From the NCBI GenBank assembly GCA_027066725.1, contig JAMONC010000039.1:1-17498 (forward strand): 17,498 nt of DNA, in the 5' to 3' direction. Positions within the stretch are counted from its first letter, which is position 1. Each line of letters begins with the position of its first letter. This stretch comes from Desulfobacterales bacterium (lineage in GTDB: Bacteria > Desulfobacterota > Dissulfuribacteria > Dissulfuribacterales > JAMONC01). The notes beneath the pieces are model-generated. The model did not search any database. It saw nothing but the letters and a program-made list of their open reading frames with translations, and was not told the origin of the DNA. Below, piece by piece: positions 1 to 7,652 of the stretch. Made by a program: the position numbers and the translations under genes.

Positions 1-1651
1 CTGGAGCAGCCCCTCCAATTGGAAGATCAGAAATAGAAACCCCTAGCTCTTTTGCTAAAAGTCCAGCTAACACCAATATCCTTGAGCAATCTACACATGA
101 GCCCATGTGTAATACTGGTGGAATACCAAGGGCATTTGCTATCTCTTTTAGTCCATCTCCTGCCATATCTGCTGCCTCTGGTAATAAAAGCCCTGCCTTT
201 GCACAAGCAATAGCAGCACAACCTGTCTCTGCTACTAGTATGTCATTTTTAATAAGCTCTTTTGTCAGATTTACGTGTCCAAAATCATGGGTAATTTTTG
301 GATTATTACAGCCTACAATACCTACAACACCTTTGATTTTACCTGACTTAATTGCCTCAAGAAGTGGGGTAAAACTCCCTCCTAGAGCCTTTTTTATAGC
401 CTCTACAGAAAAACCAGCCATCATTTTCATAGGCTCTTTTGGAATCTTTACCCTGTTTGGATTTCTATTTTTAAAGTTATTTATTGCAAGTCTTATGATG
501 TCTCTGGCTATATCAAGTGCATGATCAGGATGAAATTCTACATGTTTTGCATCGGAAAATCTTGCTTTTTCTGATGTAGATACAACTATTGTATGATAGC
601 ACTTTGCTGTCTTTGAAATGGATGGGAATATACACTGATAATCTATAAGCATAAGTTCAATGGCACCTGTTGCAATAGCAAGCTCTTGAAGCAGCATGTT
701 TCCTGCTATAGGAATTCCTCTTCTCATCAAGACTTCATTTCCAGTACAGCACATCCCTAGTAGATTTAAGCCTTGTGAGCCTACTTTTAGTGCCATTTCT
801 TTTATTTCATCTTCTTGCGCTGCCTTTACAAGCATCTCAGAAAGGATTGGATTATGTCCATGTAATAGGATATTAATATGGTCTTCTTTTATGCACCCAA
901 GATTTACATAAGATGTGCATGGAGTAGGGGTTCCAAATAAAACATCTGATATCTCTGTAGCCATCATAGAACCACCCCAACCATCAGAAAGGGAGGTCCT
1001 TAAGGCATGTATTAAGACATTGTCATAACTTGAATCCACCCCCATGTGTATCCTATGAGCTGCTTCAACTATTTCTCTATCAACGCTTCTAGGAAAAATA
1101 TTTAGCTTTTTCCAAAGCTCTATATTCTTTTCTGGAGCCCTTTTTAAGGCAAAGGTAATAGAATTTTTTATTGTCCCAAATTCTTCAAATAATTTTAAGG
1201 CAAGTTCTTCTGCAATTTCATTGTCAGACTTAGATGTGTCTATATCAAATTCTTCTGCTAATGTTCTTAATTTTTCAGTATCTGTAATCTCGTAACCTTG
1301 AGCCTGTCCCCTTGAAGTTTTTAACAATACTTCAATTATTTCTCTTCCATGATCTGAATGGGCAGCCGCTCCAACTAAAAGGTCATCTAAGAGATTTCTT
1401 GCAGATATAAGGCTTGCATCTGCACCACAAACACCCCTTTTAGGACCAGTTTTTTCAAAAGGATCTATCCTACAAGGTCCCATAGCACAGCGATTACAAC
1501 ATAGCCCAAGTTGTCCATATCCACACTGTGGTTGCTGGGCTTCTAGCCTATCCCATACAGTCTCTAAGTTTTCATCCATTGCCTTTTCTAATATAGGCTT
1601 TGCACTTTCATCTATAGTGCGTTTATCTATAATCTCTTTTTTATCCAACAT
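1..1651 (-). CDS. cooS: Anaerobic carbon monoxide dehydrogenase catalytic subunit CooS (3' end cut by window edge)
   Basis: Ni-Fe CO dehydrogenase, interconverting CO and CO2 in the cytoplasm and passing electrons to a ferredoxin partner. I translated it from the minus strand. The ATG at 1651 follows a GAGGAGG-type ribosome binding site. About 550 residues are present and the frame is still open at base 1; the family is usually about 630-640 residues, so roughly the last 85 are missing. All expected metal ligands in this part are visible: D-cluster Cys43 and Cys51; B-cluster Cys52, Cys55, Cys60 and Cys75; C-cluster His264 (LLHGHNP), Cys302 (CCTGNEVLMRRG), Cys340, Cys448 (VGCNNP), Cys478 and Cys519 (HMGSCVDCSR). 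The conserved catalytic lysine would lie beyond the edge. The gene starts 14 bases after the ferredoxin gene, as in cooF-cooS pairs. The sequence cannot show whether it serves energy conservation, carbon fixation or detoxification; a maturation gene such as cooC could follow outside the window. Confidence 0.95.
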   Translation of the reverse strand, partial: MLDKKEIIDKRTIDESAKPILEKAMDENLETVWDRLEAQQPQCGYGQLGLCCNRCAMGPCRIDPFEKTGPKRGVCGADASLISARNLLDDLLVGAAAHSDHGREIIEVLLKTSRGQAQGYEITDTEKLRTLAEEFDIDTSKSDNEIAEELALKLFEEFGTIKNSITFALKRAPEKNIELWKKLNIFPRSVDREIVEAAHRIHMGVDSSYDNVLIHALRTSLSDGWGGSMMATEISDVLFGTPTPCTSYVNLGCIKEDHINILLHGHNPILSEMLVKAAQEDEIKEMALKVGSQGLNLLGMCCTGNEVLMRRGIPIAGNMLLQELAIATGAIELMLIDYQCIFPSISKTAKCYHTIVVSTSEKARFSDAKHVEFHPDHALDIARDIIRLAINNFKNRNPNRVKIPKEPMKMMAGFSVEAIKKALGGSFTPLLEAIKSGKIKGVVGIVGCNNPKITHDFGHVNLTKELIKNDILVAETGCAAIACAKAGLLLPEAADMAGDGLKEIANALGIPPVLHMGSCVDCSRILVLAGLLAKELGVSISDLPIGGAAP

Positions 1652-1665
1652 AACCAACGCCTCCT

Positions 1666-2268
1666 CTAAATAATTGAACCCAAATGATAAATCTTTTCCA
1701 TAACCTGTCTAAACTTTAAGATATTATCTGGAATAGATCTCTTTTCTTCATTAATAAGAGTATTGCCAATATCTAATACAGAAAGCTTTCTTGATTTCTT
1801 AATGATTTGATTAATCTCACCAAACTCTAATGCATTTGTTTTACATGCCTCTACACATGCAGGAAGTTTATCTTTACTTAATCTATCAATACAGAAATCA
1901 CATTTTATATTGACTTGTTTATCAAAAGCTAAGTTCTTATAAAAAGAAATCACATCAAAAGGACAGGCAATTGCACACATAGCACAGCCTATACATTTAG
2001 CTGTATCAACTATTACTACATCTAACTTATCATCTCTATGTATAGCACCTGTTGGACAAACCTGTTCACATGGAGCAGGGTTACAGTGTCTACATCTTAT
2101 TGGCATTGTTAAATAGTTAACTGTAGACTCTACAAATATGCGTTTATGAGCACTGTTATCATTAGGCAAATCAAATAATTGATTTGTCTTTGAGTGTGCT
2201 AATCTACAAGCTATTTCACAATGCTTACACCCAATACATCTTTCAGGATGAATAAAGATAGTCTTCAT
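1666..2268 (-). CDS. cooF: CooF-like 4x[4Fe-4S] ferredoxin, electron partner of CooS
   Basis: Iron-sulfur electron carrier, probably taking electrons from CooS. Sixteen cysteines form four [4Fe-4S] sites. Numbering from an upstream in-frame ATG at 2280, they are Cys15/18/21/25 (CIGCKHCEIAC), Cys63/66/71/75 (CRHCNPAPCEQVC), Cys96/99/102/106 (CIGCAMCAIAC) and Cys127/130/142/146. This is the pattern of CooF and the DmsB/HycB-type ferredoxins. There is no signal peptide, so it is cytoplasmic. I chose the ATG at 2268 (200 residues) because GGTG/AGGA lies a suitable distance upstream; the ATG at 2280 has AGG directly against it and no room for a ribosome binding site. After residue 150 the protein has no further motif. 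It is the first gene of the cooF-cooS unit. A role with another oxidoreductase is possible, but adjacency to cooS makes CooF the best call. Confidence 0.85.
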   Translation of the reverse strand: MKTIFIHPERCIGCKHCEIACRLAHSKTNQLFDLPNDNSAHKRIFVESTVNYLTMPIRCRHCNPAPCEQVCPTGAIHRDDKLDVVIVDTAKCIGCAMCAIACPFDVISFYKNLAFDKQVNIKCDFCIDRLSKDKLPACVEACKTNALEFGEINQIIKKSRKLSVLDIGNTLINEEKRSIPDNILKFRQVMEKIYHLGSII

Positions 2269-2334
2269 AGCTAACACCATCCTGCTTTATTTAAGATTAA
2301 AGGATTGTTGTTATTAAGAATAATTTGTAATAAG

Positions 2335-2363
2335 CTCTTATCAAATTTTTGTATAATAGTCAA
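2335..2363 (-). promoter_or_regulatory. Candidate sigma-70-type promoter for cooF-cooS
   Basis: On the minus strand a -35-like TTGACT (2358-2363, 5 of 6 to consensus) is followed after 17 bases by a weak -10-like TAAGAG (2335-2340, 3 of 6). It lies 67 bases upstream of the cooF start. The region is AT-rich, so a chance match is possible. A TATTAT sequence just beside the -35 could serve as another -10. Confidence 0.3.
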
Positions 2364-2368
2364 ACAAA

Positions 2369-2415
2369 AAACTTAAAGTAACACTAAGTTTTTAAAGGTA
2401 AAACTTTTAAAGTTT
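2369..2415. repeat. Array of four alternating AAACTT/AAGTTT half-sites upstream of cooF
   Basis: The AAACTT half-site and its complement AAGTTT occur at 2369-2374 (AAACTT), 2386-2391 (AAGTTT), 2401-2406 (AAACTT) and 2410-2415 (AAGTTT), alternating in orientation. They make two perfect 7-bp inverted repeats: AAACTTA/TAAGTTT with a 9-base spacer (2369-2391), and AAACTTT/AAAGTTT around one central base (2401-2415). The array sits just upstream, in cooF orientation, of the candidate -35 box at 2358-2363, so it could be an activator or repressor binding region. It does not match the TGT-N-ACA pattern of CRP/FNR/CooA sites. Low base complexity is the main caveat. Confidence 0.4.
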
Positions 2416-2470
2416 AAAGTATTATCCTAATAGGTAAATTAAGGGAATAGTTAACTAACAACTATAAAGA

Positions 2471-3277
2471 TTAGAACCATCTACCAAACATTAGGTCTCT
2501 ATAAAAAGCGAGGATTTGTGGACCAAAGAAAAGTGCTATAAGGGCAGCTATAGCTAAAAAAGGACCATAAGGGATTCTAGTATCTCTTTTAGCCTTATTT
2601 AAAAACATAAGTAAAAAGGCATAGATAGTACCAATAAGGGCGCTAAAAAATATAACTATTGGGATATAAAGCCAGCCCAAAAATGCCCCAATCATTCCCA
2701 TAAGCTTTACATCACCAAAGCCCATTCCTTCTCTTTTAGTTACAAAAAAATAACCTAGTCTTATGAGTTCAAAGATGCCTGCACCAACAACAGCTCCTAT
2801 CAAAGACTCCTTTGGAGAGAGTCCTTGAACAACAGCAAACATTAAAATTCCAATTACAATACCAGGAAGTGAGATTACATCAGGGATTATATGGTGCTTA
2901 AGATCAATAAAAAATATGGCTATTAACGAGCATACAAAATAAAGATAGCCTAAAAACATATAAATATTAAAGTGATACTTTAGCCAAAGACACACACTTA
3001 AAATTGCAGTTATAAGCTCTACAATAGGATATTGTATTGATATTGGCTCTGAACATTTACTACATCTACCTTTTAATATAATAAAACTTATAAGTGGGAT
3101 ATTCTCCCACCATCTTAATCTATGACCACATTTAGGACACTTAGAACCAGGAGAAATTATCGATTCTTTTTTGGGTAATCTTACTATAACAACATTTAAG
3201 AAGCTTCCTATACAAAGCCCAACAATAAAGACTATTAGATCAATCCAAAATGATGTAAGATGCTGATAATAAAGCAC
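2471..3277 (-). CDS. pilD: Type IV prepilin peptidase / N-methyltransferase (PilD/GspO family)
   Basis: Inner-membrane aspartic protease that cleaves the leader of type IV prepilins or type II secretion pseudopilins and methylates the new N terminus. The 268 residues match the family. The N-terminal half has the conserved first segment (GLCIGSFLNVVIVRLP), the cytoplasmic zinc-binding pairs Cys47/Cys50 and Cys72/Cys75, and WWENIPLISF. The C-terminal peptidase half has the catalytic aspartates Asp125 (FIDLKHHIIPD) and Asp189 in GMGFGDVKLMG, with several hydrophobic membrane segments. The start is GTG at 3277, supported by AGGAG seven bases upstream. It is the last gene of a run with hldD (34 bases) and the histidine kinase. 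No pilin or secretion gene is in the window, so its substrate cannot be told. Confidence 0.93.
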   Translation of the reverse strand: MLYYQHLTSFWIDLIVFIVGLCIGSFLNVVIVRLPKKESIISPGSKCPKCGHRLRWWENIPLISFIILKGRCSKCSEPISIQYPIVELITAILSVCLWLKYHFNIYMFLGYLYFVCSLIAIFFIDLKHHIIPDVISLPGIVIGILMFAVVQGLSPKESLIGAVVGAGIFELIRLGYFFVTKREGMGFGDVKLMGMIGAFLGWLYIPIVIFFSALIGTIYAFLLMFLNKAKRDTRIPYGPFLAIAALIALFFGPQILAFYRDLMFGRWF

Positions 3278-3311
3278 TCTTTTTCTCCTAAAAGATAAAA
3301 AAGATCATAGA

Positions 3312-4289
3312 CTATATGCTAGTAAGATATTGATTTTCCTTTGACAGATAATTTTGGACATAGTCTTTAACTGCATCTTCAAGGCTTGTAAATTTTCGTT
3401 TGTAGCCAGCATCTTGTAATTTTTTCATATCTGCCTGTGTAAAATACTGGTATTTGTCCCTAATAGCCTCTGGCATATCAATATATTCTATATTGGTCTC
3501 TAGCCCCATTGCAGAAAAAGTTGCCTTTGCAAGGTCATTCCATGTACGTGCCTTTCCTGTACCTAGATTAAATATGCCATTTACATCCCTGCGCTCTAAA
3601 AACCAAGCCATTACATCAACACAGTCTTTTATATAAACAAAATCCCTCTTTTGCTCTCCATCTTTATACTCTGGCTTATAAGACTTAAATAGCTTTAATT
3701 TACCTGTCTCCTTTATCTGATAATATGCCTTACAAACAACGCTTTTCATATCACCCTTATGATATTCATTGGGTCCATATACATTAAAAAACTTTATTCC
3801 AACAATTTTATCTAATATCTCCTTTTTTAAAGCCCATAAGTCAAAAAGCTGCTTTGAATAGCCATACATATTTAATGGTTTAAGTTTAGGTATAATACTA
3901 TGGTCATCACTAAAACCAAGGGAGCCATCTCCATAAGTTGCAGCACTACTTGCATAGATAAACCTTATATTATTTGCCAGACAATACTTAGCTAACTCCT
4001 TTGTATAATGAAAGTTATTATCCATTAAGTAATCTGCATCTAATTCTGTTGTTGAAGAACAAGCCCCCATATGAATTATGGATTCTATTTTAGGGAACCT
4101 ACTTGCATAAAGCTCCTCTAAAAAATCATCTTTATGCAGGTAATCGTAGTATCTAAGATTAACAAGATTTTTCCATTTCTGAGTTGTACCTAGATTATCT
4201 ACAATTAAAATATCATCTATGCCTAACTCGTTAAGTTTCCAAACAAAAGCGCTTCCTATAAAACCTGCTCCACCAGTTACTATATACAT
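3312..4289 (-). CDS. hldD: ADP-L-glycero-D-manno-heptose 6-epimerase
   Basis: Cytoplasmic extended short-chain dehydrogenase that makes ADP-L-glycero-D-manno-heptose, the heptose donor for the LPS inner core. The 325 residues start with the NAD(P)-binding GGAGFIG (6-12). The HldD signature HMGACSSTTE lies at 73-82, the catalytic Tyr142-x3-Lys146 pair in MYGYSK, and FFNVYGPNEYHKG carries Lys178, the second catalytic base known from the E. coli enzyme. The ATG at 4289 has AAGGAGAG about ten bases upstream. The gene lies 16 bases after the histidine kinase and 34 before pilD, consistent with one transcript. Its presence argues for a Gram-negative envelope with heptose-containing LPS. Nothing looks truncated. 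Confidence 0.95.
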   Translation of the reverse strand: MYIVTGGAGFIGSAFVWKLNELGIDDILIVDNLGTTQKWKNLVNLRYYDYLHKDDFLEELYASRFPKIESIIHMGACSSTTELDADYLMDNNFHYTKELAKYCLANNIRFIYASSAATYGDGSLGFSDDHSIIPKLKPLNMYGYSKQLFDLWALKKEILDKIVGIKFFNVYGPNEYHKGDMKSVVCKAYYQIKETGKLKLFKSYKPEYKDGEQKRDFVYIKDCVDVMAWFLERRDVNGIFNLGTGKARTWNDLAKATFSAMGLETNIEYIDMPEAIRDKYQYFTQADMKKLQDAGYKRKFTSLEDAVKDYVQNYLSKENQYLTSI

Positions 4290-4305
4290 ATTTTTTTATC
4301 TCTCC

Positions 4306-5679
4306 TTATTTAATAGGCAATAAGATAGTACAAGTAGTACCCTTACCTTCTTTACTTTTTATCTTTATAATACCGCCATGCGCTTTAACTATTCTATAAG
4401 AGATTGTCAACCCCAATCCTGTTCCCTTCTTCTTTGTAGTAAAAAAGGGGTTGAATATCTCTCTTAAATATTTTTCAGAAATGCCGCAACCAGTATCTGA
4501 TATCTCTATCTTAACAACAGATTTCTCAAGTCTTGATATAACCCTTAAAGTTCCTTGTTCGTTTATTGCCTCAATGGCATTTTTTATAAGATTTATAAAA
4601 ACTTGCTTCATTAAATCTGGATCGACCTTAACTCTTGGAACATCTTTACTTAAATCTACAATAATCTCTATGCCATATTTAGCTGCTTCATCTTTAAAAA
4701 AGGATATTGTTTCAAGAAGAAGTTCGTTTAAGTCACAATCTTTTCTTTCAATCTCAATAGATTTTGTAAAGTCTCTTACATCTGTAATAAGGGATTCAAG
4801 TCTTTCTATTTCCTTTAAAATGATCTCAAGTTTATCCTTGTCTTTTGGGTCAATTCTCTTTAAAAGTTGCTGGGCAAAACCACCTATAATTATAAGAGGA
4901 TTTTTTATTTCATGGATTAGGTAAGATGCAGTTTGACCAACAGCAGCAAGCCTTTCTGCCTGAAGAAGCCTTTCTTCCATCTCTTTTCTCTGGGTCTGAT
5001 CTCTTAAAATAACTGTATAATAAAGCGAAGAATTAAGAGAAAATGAAGAAAGAGAAACCCTCACGGGGAAAGAACTTCCATCTTTTTTAACTGCACTTAT
5101 GATAACTGGTTCTCCCCTTCCCTCTTTTATCTTTTTATAAAAACCTTTTTCAGACTTTGGAATAAGATCTTTTAAGTTTTTACTTAATAACTCCTCTATA
5201 GTGTAACCAAATATTTTAGCTGCAGCTTGATTTGCCTGATGTATATCTAGGTTTTCATCCAATATCATAATTGCATCTCTTGCACTTTTAAAAACACTAT
5301 AAAACTTCTTTTCTGCCTTTTTACCTTCAATATGTGTCTCGTAAAGTTTATATATAAGTTTACAAGTATTTGGTTCTACAATATATGGCTTTAAATCTCT
5401 TACAACAAATCTATCTTGTATATGAAACAAGAATTCTCTATCTGGGACAAAAAATAGATCTAAACCTAATTGGGGTAATTTCTCAATATCCTTTATAATA
5501 GATATATCATTTTTCTTAGCAAAATTTATAAGTTCTCGACTATTCTCTTCATTTAAAATACATACAGCAACTAATCTAACATCTAATTTTTTAAATGGTT
5601 CAGAATCAAACATCAAAACGAAATCAAATGCACTCTTATCACATCCTGCAACGCATACATCTAAGCTTTTCTCTTTCAT
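4306..5679 (-). CDS. PAS-domain sensor histidine kinase (NtrB-like) with N-terminal Rossmann-like domain
   Basis: Two-component sensor kinase of 457 residues without a clear membrane segment, so probably cytoplasmic. Residues 1-110 look like a short Rossmann/NAD-binding fold of the Gfo/Idh/MocA N-terminal type: VCVAGCDKSAFDF, then DVRLVAVCILNEENSRELINFAKKN, then a segment ending GLDLFFVPD. A PAS domain follows at about 123-228 (FKSARDAIMILDENLDI). HisKA has the phosphorylated His256 in LIHEIKNPL, and HATPase_c has the N box (Asn363/Asn367), DTGCGI (395-400) and GTGLGL (419-424). The core is NtrB-like. No cognate response regulator is adjacent. The ATG at 5679 has AAGGT about eight bases upstream. 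It is the first gene of the run with hldD and pilD. The signal is unknown; the front domain could bind a nucleotide, but this is inference. Confidence 0.9.
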   Translation of the reverse strand: MKEKSLDVCVAGCDKSAFDFVLMFDSEPFKKLDVRLVAVCILNEENSRELINFAKKNDISIIKDIEKLPQLGLDLFFVPDREFLFHIQDRFVVRDLKPYIVEPNTCKLIYKLYETHIEGKKAEKKFYSVFKSARDAIMILDENLDIHQANQAAAKIFGYTIEELLSKNLKDLIPKSEKGFYKKIKEGRGEPVIISAVKKDGSSFPVRVSLSSFSLNSSLYYTVILRDQTQRKEMEERLLQAERLAAVGQTASYLIHEIKNPLIIIGGFAQQLLKRIDPKDKDKLEIILKEIERLESLITDVRDFTKSIEIERKDCDLNELLLETISFFKDEAAKYGIEIIVDLSKDVPRVKVDPDLMKQVFINLIKNAIEAINEQGTLRVISRLEKSVVKIEISDTGCGISEKYLREIFNPFFTTKKKGTGLGLTISYRIVKAHGGIIKIKSKEGKGTTCTILLPIK

Positions 5680-5716
5680 AATCTTGACCTTTCACATAAA
5701 GATAGGTTTGAAGATA

Positions 5717-5744
5717 TCATCGGCAAATTAATACTTTTTATTTC
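5717..5744 (-). promoter_or_regulatory. Possible sigma-28 (FliA) promoter for the histidine kinase gene
   Basis: On the minus strand GCCGATGA (5717-5724) matches 7 of 8 bases of the sigma-28 -10 element GCCGATAA. A GAAA (5741-5744, 3 of 4 to TAAA) lies 16 bases upstream. The -10 is 37 bases from the kinase start. The weak -35 element keeps confidence low. Confidence 0.3.
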
Positions 5745-5753
5745 TGATATAAT
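5745..5753 (+). promoter_or_regulatory. Extended -10 promoter for the phosphatase gene
   Basis: The plus strand has TGATATAAT, a perfect extended -10 (TGnTATAAT), 45 bases before the ATG at 5799. No good -35 box is seen, as is usual for extended -10 promoters. It overlaps the candidate divergent promoter of the histidine kinase, so the two could interfere. Confidence 0.45.
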
Positions 5754-5798
5754 TATTTAAAATTTACTAAAAATTTACATGGTTGTGAATTTAAAAAC

Positions 5799-6458
5799 AT
5801 GTCAATCCTAAATATAATTGAAGAAGATGAAGTAATAATAGAAACCTCATTATCTTATAAAGACATACAAAAACTAAATCCACCTCTATCAATATTTAAA
5901 AACATTTTAAAACCATTAAAAATCATAGATAAAAATGGAGAACTGTTAGGATGGTGGCCAAGTGTAAAAGGCCTTTTTCATCCTGTGGCTAAAAATACTA
6001 GTTTTTCTTTTGTAATTGAAAAAAGGCTTTGTGCAATGGCAATGCCATCATTTTATGTAAGATCTATAAGAGAAGAGATAGAATTTTTATTAAGTATGAA
6101 TATACATTTTATAATAAATCTTACAGACCTTGATTATAAGAGCCCTGATTACAGAAAAAATTTTAAAATAATTGATGTACCTGTCCCTGACTTTGATGCC
6201 CCAACTTTTGATCAAATAGAAAAGATATGGGATATATTTAAAAAATCTAACTCTAAAAAAAGACTTTGTATACATTGTGTGGCAGGAAGAGGTAGAACAG
6301 GAACTGTACTTGCTTGTCTTATTGGAAGATACTATCACCTAAAACCTGATATAGCTATAGATAAAACCAGAAAGATGCGTCCAGGAAGTATTGAAACAGG
6401 TCTACAAGAAGAATTTATCTGGGATTACTTATATAGTCTAGATGATCTCTATGACTAA
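5799..6458 (+). CDS. DUSP23-like dual-specificity protein phosphatase
   Basis: Cysteine-based protein phosphatase of 219 residues, probably cytoplasmic. The catalytic loop HCVAGRGRTG has nucleophile Cys160 and phosphate-binding Arg166. The likely general acid is Asp131 in VPVPDFDAPTFDQI. The downstream block RKMRPGSIETGLQEEF closely resembles the atypical dual-specificity phosphatase DUSP23 (RRLRPGSIET), as does the early MNIHFIINLTDLD. The catalytic domain spans about 75-215. The first 70 or so residues match no family I recognise and include LGWWPSVKGLFHPVAKN. The start has no strong ribosome binding site (GGTTGTGA lies about ten bases upstream), but a TGA upstream in frame leaves no alternative ATG. 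The gene converges on pseC with a four-base overlap of stop codons. Its substrate is unknown: a phosphoprotein, or less likely a phosphosugar or phosphoinositide-like molecule. Confidence 0.85.
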   Translation: MSILNIIEEDEVIIETSLSYKDIQKLNPPLSIFKNILKPLKIIDKNGELLGWWPSVKGLFHPVAKNTSFSFVIEKRLCAMAMPSFYVRSIREEIEFLLSMNIHFIINLTDLDYKSPDYRKNFKIIDVPVPDFDAPTFDQIEKIWDIFKKSNSKKRLCIHCVAGRGRTGTVLACLIGRYYHLKPDIAIDKTRKMRPGSIETGLQEEFIWDYLYSLDDLYD

Positions 6459-7642
6459 CTTAAAAGTAACTTTTTTAAGGTAGCACATACAAAATTTACA
6501 TCTTCTATCTCCATAGAGGCAAAAAATGGGAGGCTAAGACAAGTCTTGGCAAACTCTTCTGCAATAGGACACTTTCCCTCTTTATATCCATATACCTTTC
6601 TATAATATGGATGAAGATGTAAAGGCCAATAGTGAACTTGAGGATATATACCATACTTGGTAAGTCCTTTAAAAAGTTCATCTCTATTAATAGGAGATTT
6701 AGTCCCTAGTCTTATTATAAAAAGATGGAAACAGGGATCTTGTCCTTTAGGCCAAATAGGTAGTTTTAGTATTTCTTTTTCTTCAAGTTCAAAAAGTCTT
6801 TCTCTATATGCTCTAAAAAGACGCTGCTTTCTCCTTTTAAAAAGATCGATTCTAGAAAGTTGACTCCTACCAAGTGCTGCATGTATATCACTAAGCCTAA
6901 AATTAAGAGAAAGTTCATGTAGTTCGTATGGCCATATTTGATCCTTTGAAAAAAATTCAAAATTATTAGGGTCTCTTTCTATACCATGATTGGCTAATAA
7001 AGATATACATCTAAAAAGCGTTTCATCATTGGTAAGTACTGCTCCACCCTCTGCACTTGTTATATTTTTAACTGGATGAAAAGAAAATATAGAGAGATCT
7101 GAGTGCCTACATGCACCACAAAATATATCTTCTCCATTATAAGAATAAGAACTTCCGATACTATGCGCTGCATCTTCAACAACCTTGAAGTTATAATCTC
7201 TAGAAAGCCTATGTATTTTTACAAGATCTGCTGAAATACCATAAAAATCAACTGGTATAACTACTGTGGGAACACTACCAGTTTGTTTAATATAAAGCTC
7301 TATTTGGCTTGGAGATATCTGTAGGGTCTCTGGATCTATATCAATAAAATCTATTCTTGCACCACAAAGTGCAAAGGCATTTGCTGTTGCGCAAAAGGTG
7401 ATAGGAGTGGTTAGTACTAAATCCCCTTCTTTAACCCCTAGTGCTCTTGCTGCCAGATAAAGAGCAGCTGTACCATTTGAAACACAAGTGCAAAACTTTG
7501 CTCCTGTATATTTACAAATATCTCTTTCAAAAAATCTAATCTCTTCACCTTGAGTAATACGTTTAGACTTTAAAACTCTAATAACAGCCTGGATATCTTC
7601 TTCGCTTATCCATTGTTTGCTATAAGAAAGCCTTTTAACCAT
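6455..7642 (-). CDS. pseC: UDP-4-amino-4,6-dideoxy-N-acetyl-beta-L-altrosamine transaminase (PseC)
   Basis: PLP-dependent DegT/DnrJ/EryC1-family aminotransferase, second step of CMP-pseudaminic acid synthesis, acting on the PseB product with glutamate as usual donor. The 395 residues begin with the PseC-like YSKQWISEEDIQAVIRVLKS. The cofactor-binding Asp157 lies in VVEDAAHSIG and the PLP lysine is Lys192 in FSFHPVKNITSAEGG. The C-terminal YGIYPQVHYWPLHLHPYY is also typical. It starts ten bases after pseB. No clear ribosome binding site lies close to the ATG (AAGGA is about 20 bases upstream), so translational coupling to pseB is likely. Because it meets the phosphatase tail to tail, no further pse genes follow; PseH, PseG, PseI and PseF must be encoded elsewhere if the pathway is complete. 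A related sugar transaminase is possible, but adjacency to PseB supports the call. Confidence 0.9.
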   Translation of the reverse strand: MVKRLSYSKQWISEEDIQAVIRVLKSKRITQGEEIRFFERDICKYTGAKFCTCVSNGTAALYLAARALGVKEGDLVLTTPITFCATANAFALCGARIDFIDIDPETLQISPSQIELYIKQTGSVPTVVIPVDFYGISADLVKIHRLSRDYNFKVVEDAAHSIGSSYSYNGEDIFCGACRHSDLSIFSFHPVKNITSAEGGAVLTNDETLFRCISLLANHGIERDPNNFEFFSKDQIWPYELHELSLNFRLSDIHAALGRSQLSRIDLFKRRKQRLFRAYRERLFELEEKEILKLPIWPKGQDPCFHLFIIRLGTKSPINRDELFKGLTKYGIYPQVHYWPLHLHPYYRKVYGYKEGKCPIAEEFAKTCLSLPFFASMEIEDVNFVCATLKKLLLS

Positions 7643-7652
7643 AAAAATTTAT

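Noticed and set aside
105..911. Two plus-strand frames of 139 and 71 residues at the left end
   Set aside because: Both lie opposite cooS, whose minus-strand frame shows every cluster ligand and is continuous.
2447..2465. Hairpin ATAGTT-7-AACTAT just after the pilD stop, as a terminator
   Set aside because: Only six A/T-rich pairs plus one G-C pair, and no T run follows on the minus strand.
4451..4924. 157-residue plus-strand frame
   Set aside because: It is antisense to the conserved HisKA and HATPase parts of the histidine kinase and resembles nothing.
6461..6480. CTTAAAA/TTTTAAG stem at the end of pseC and the phosphatase, as a terminator
   Set aside because: It is A/T only apart from one pair and falls in pseC codons; no evidence beyond base composition.
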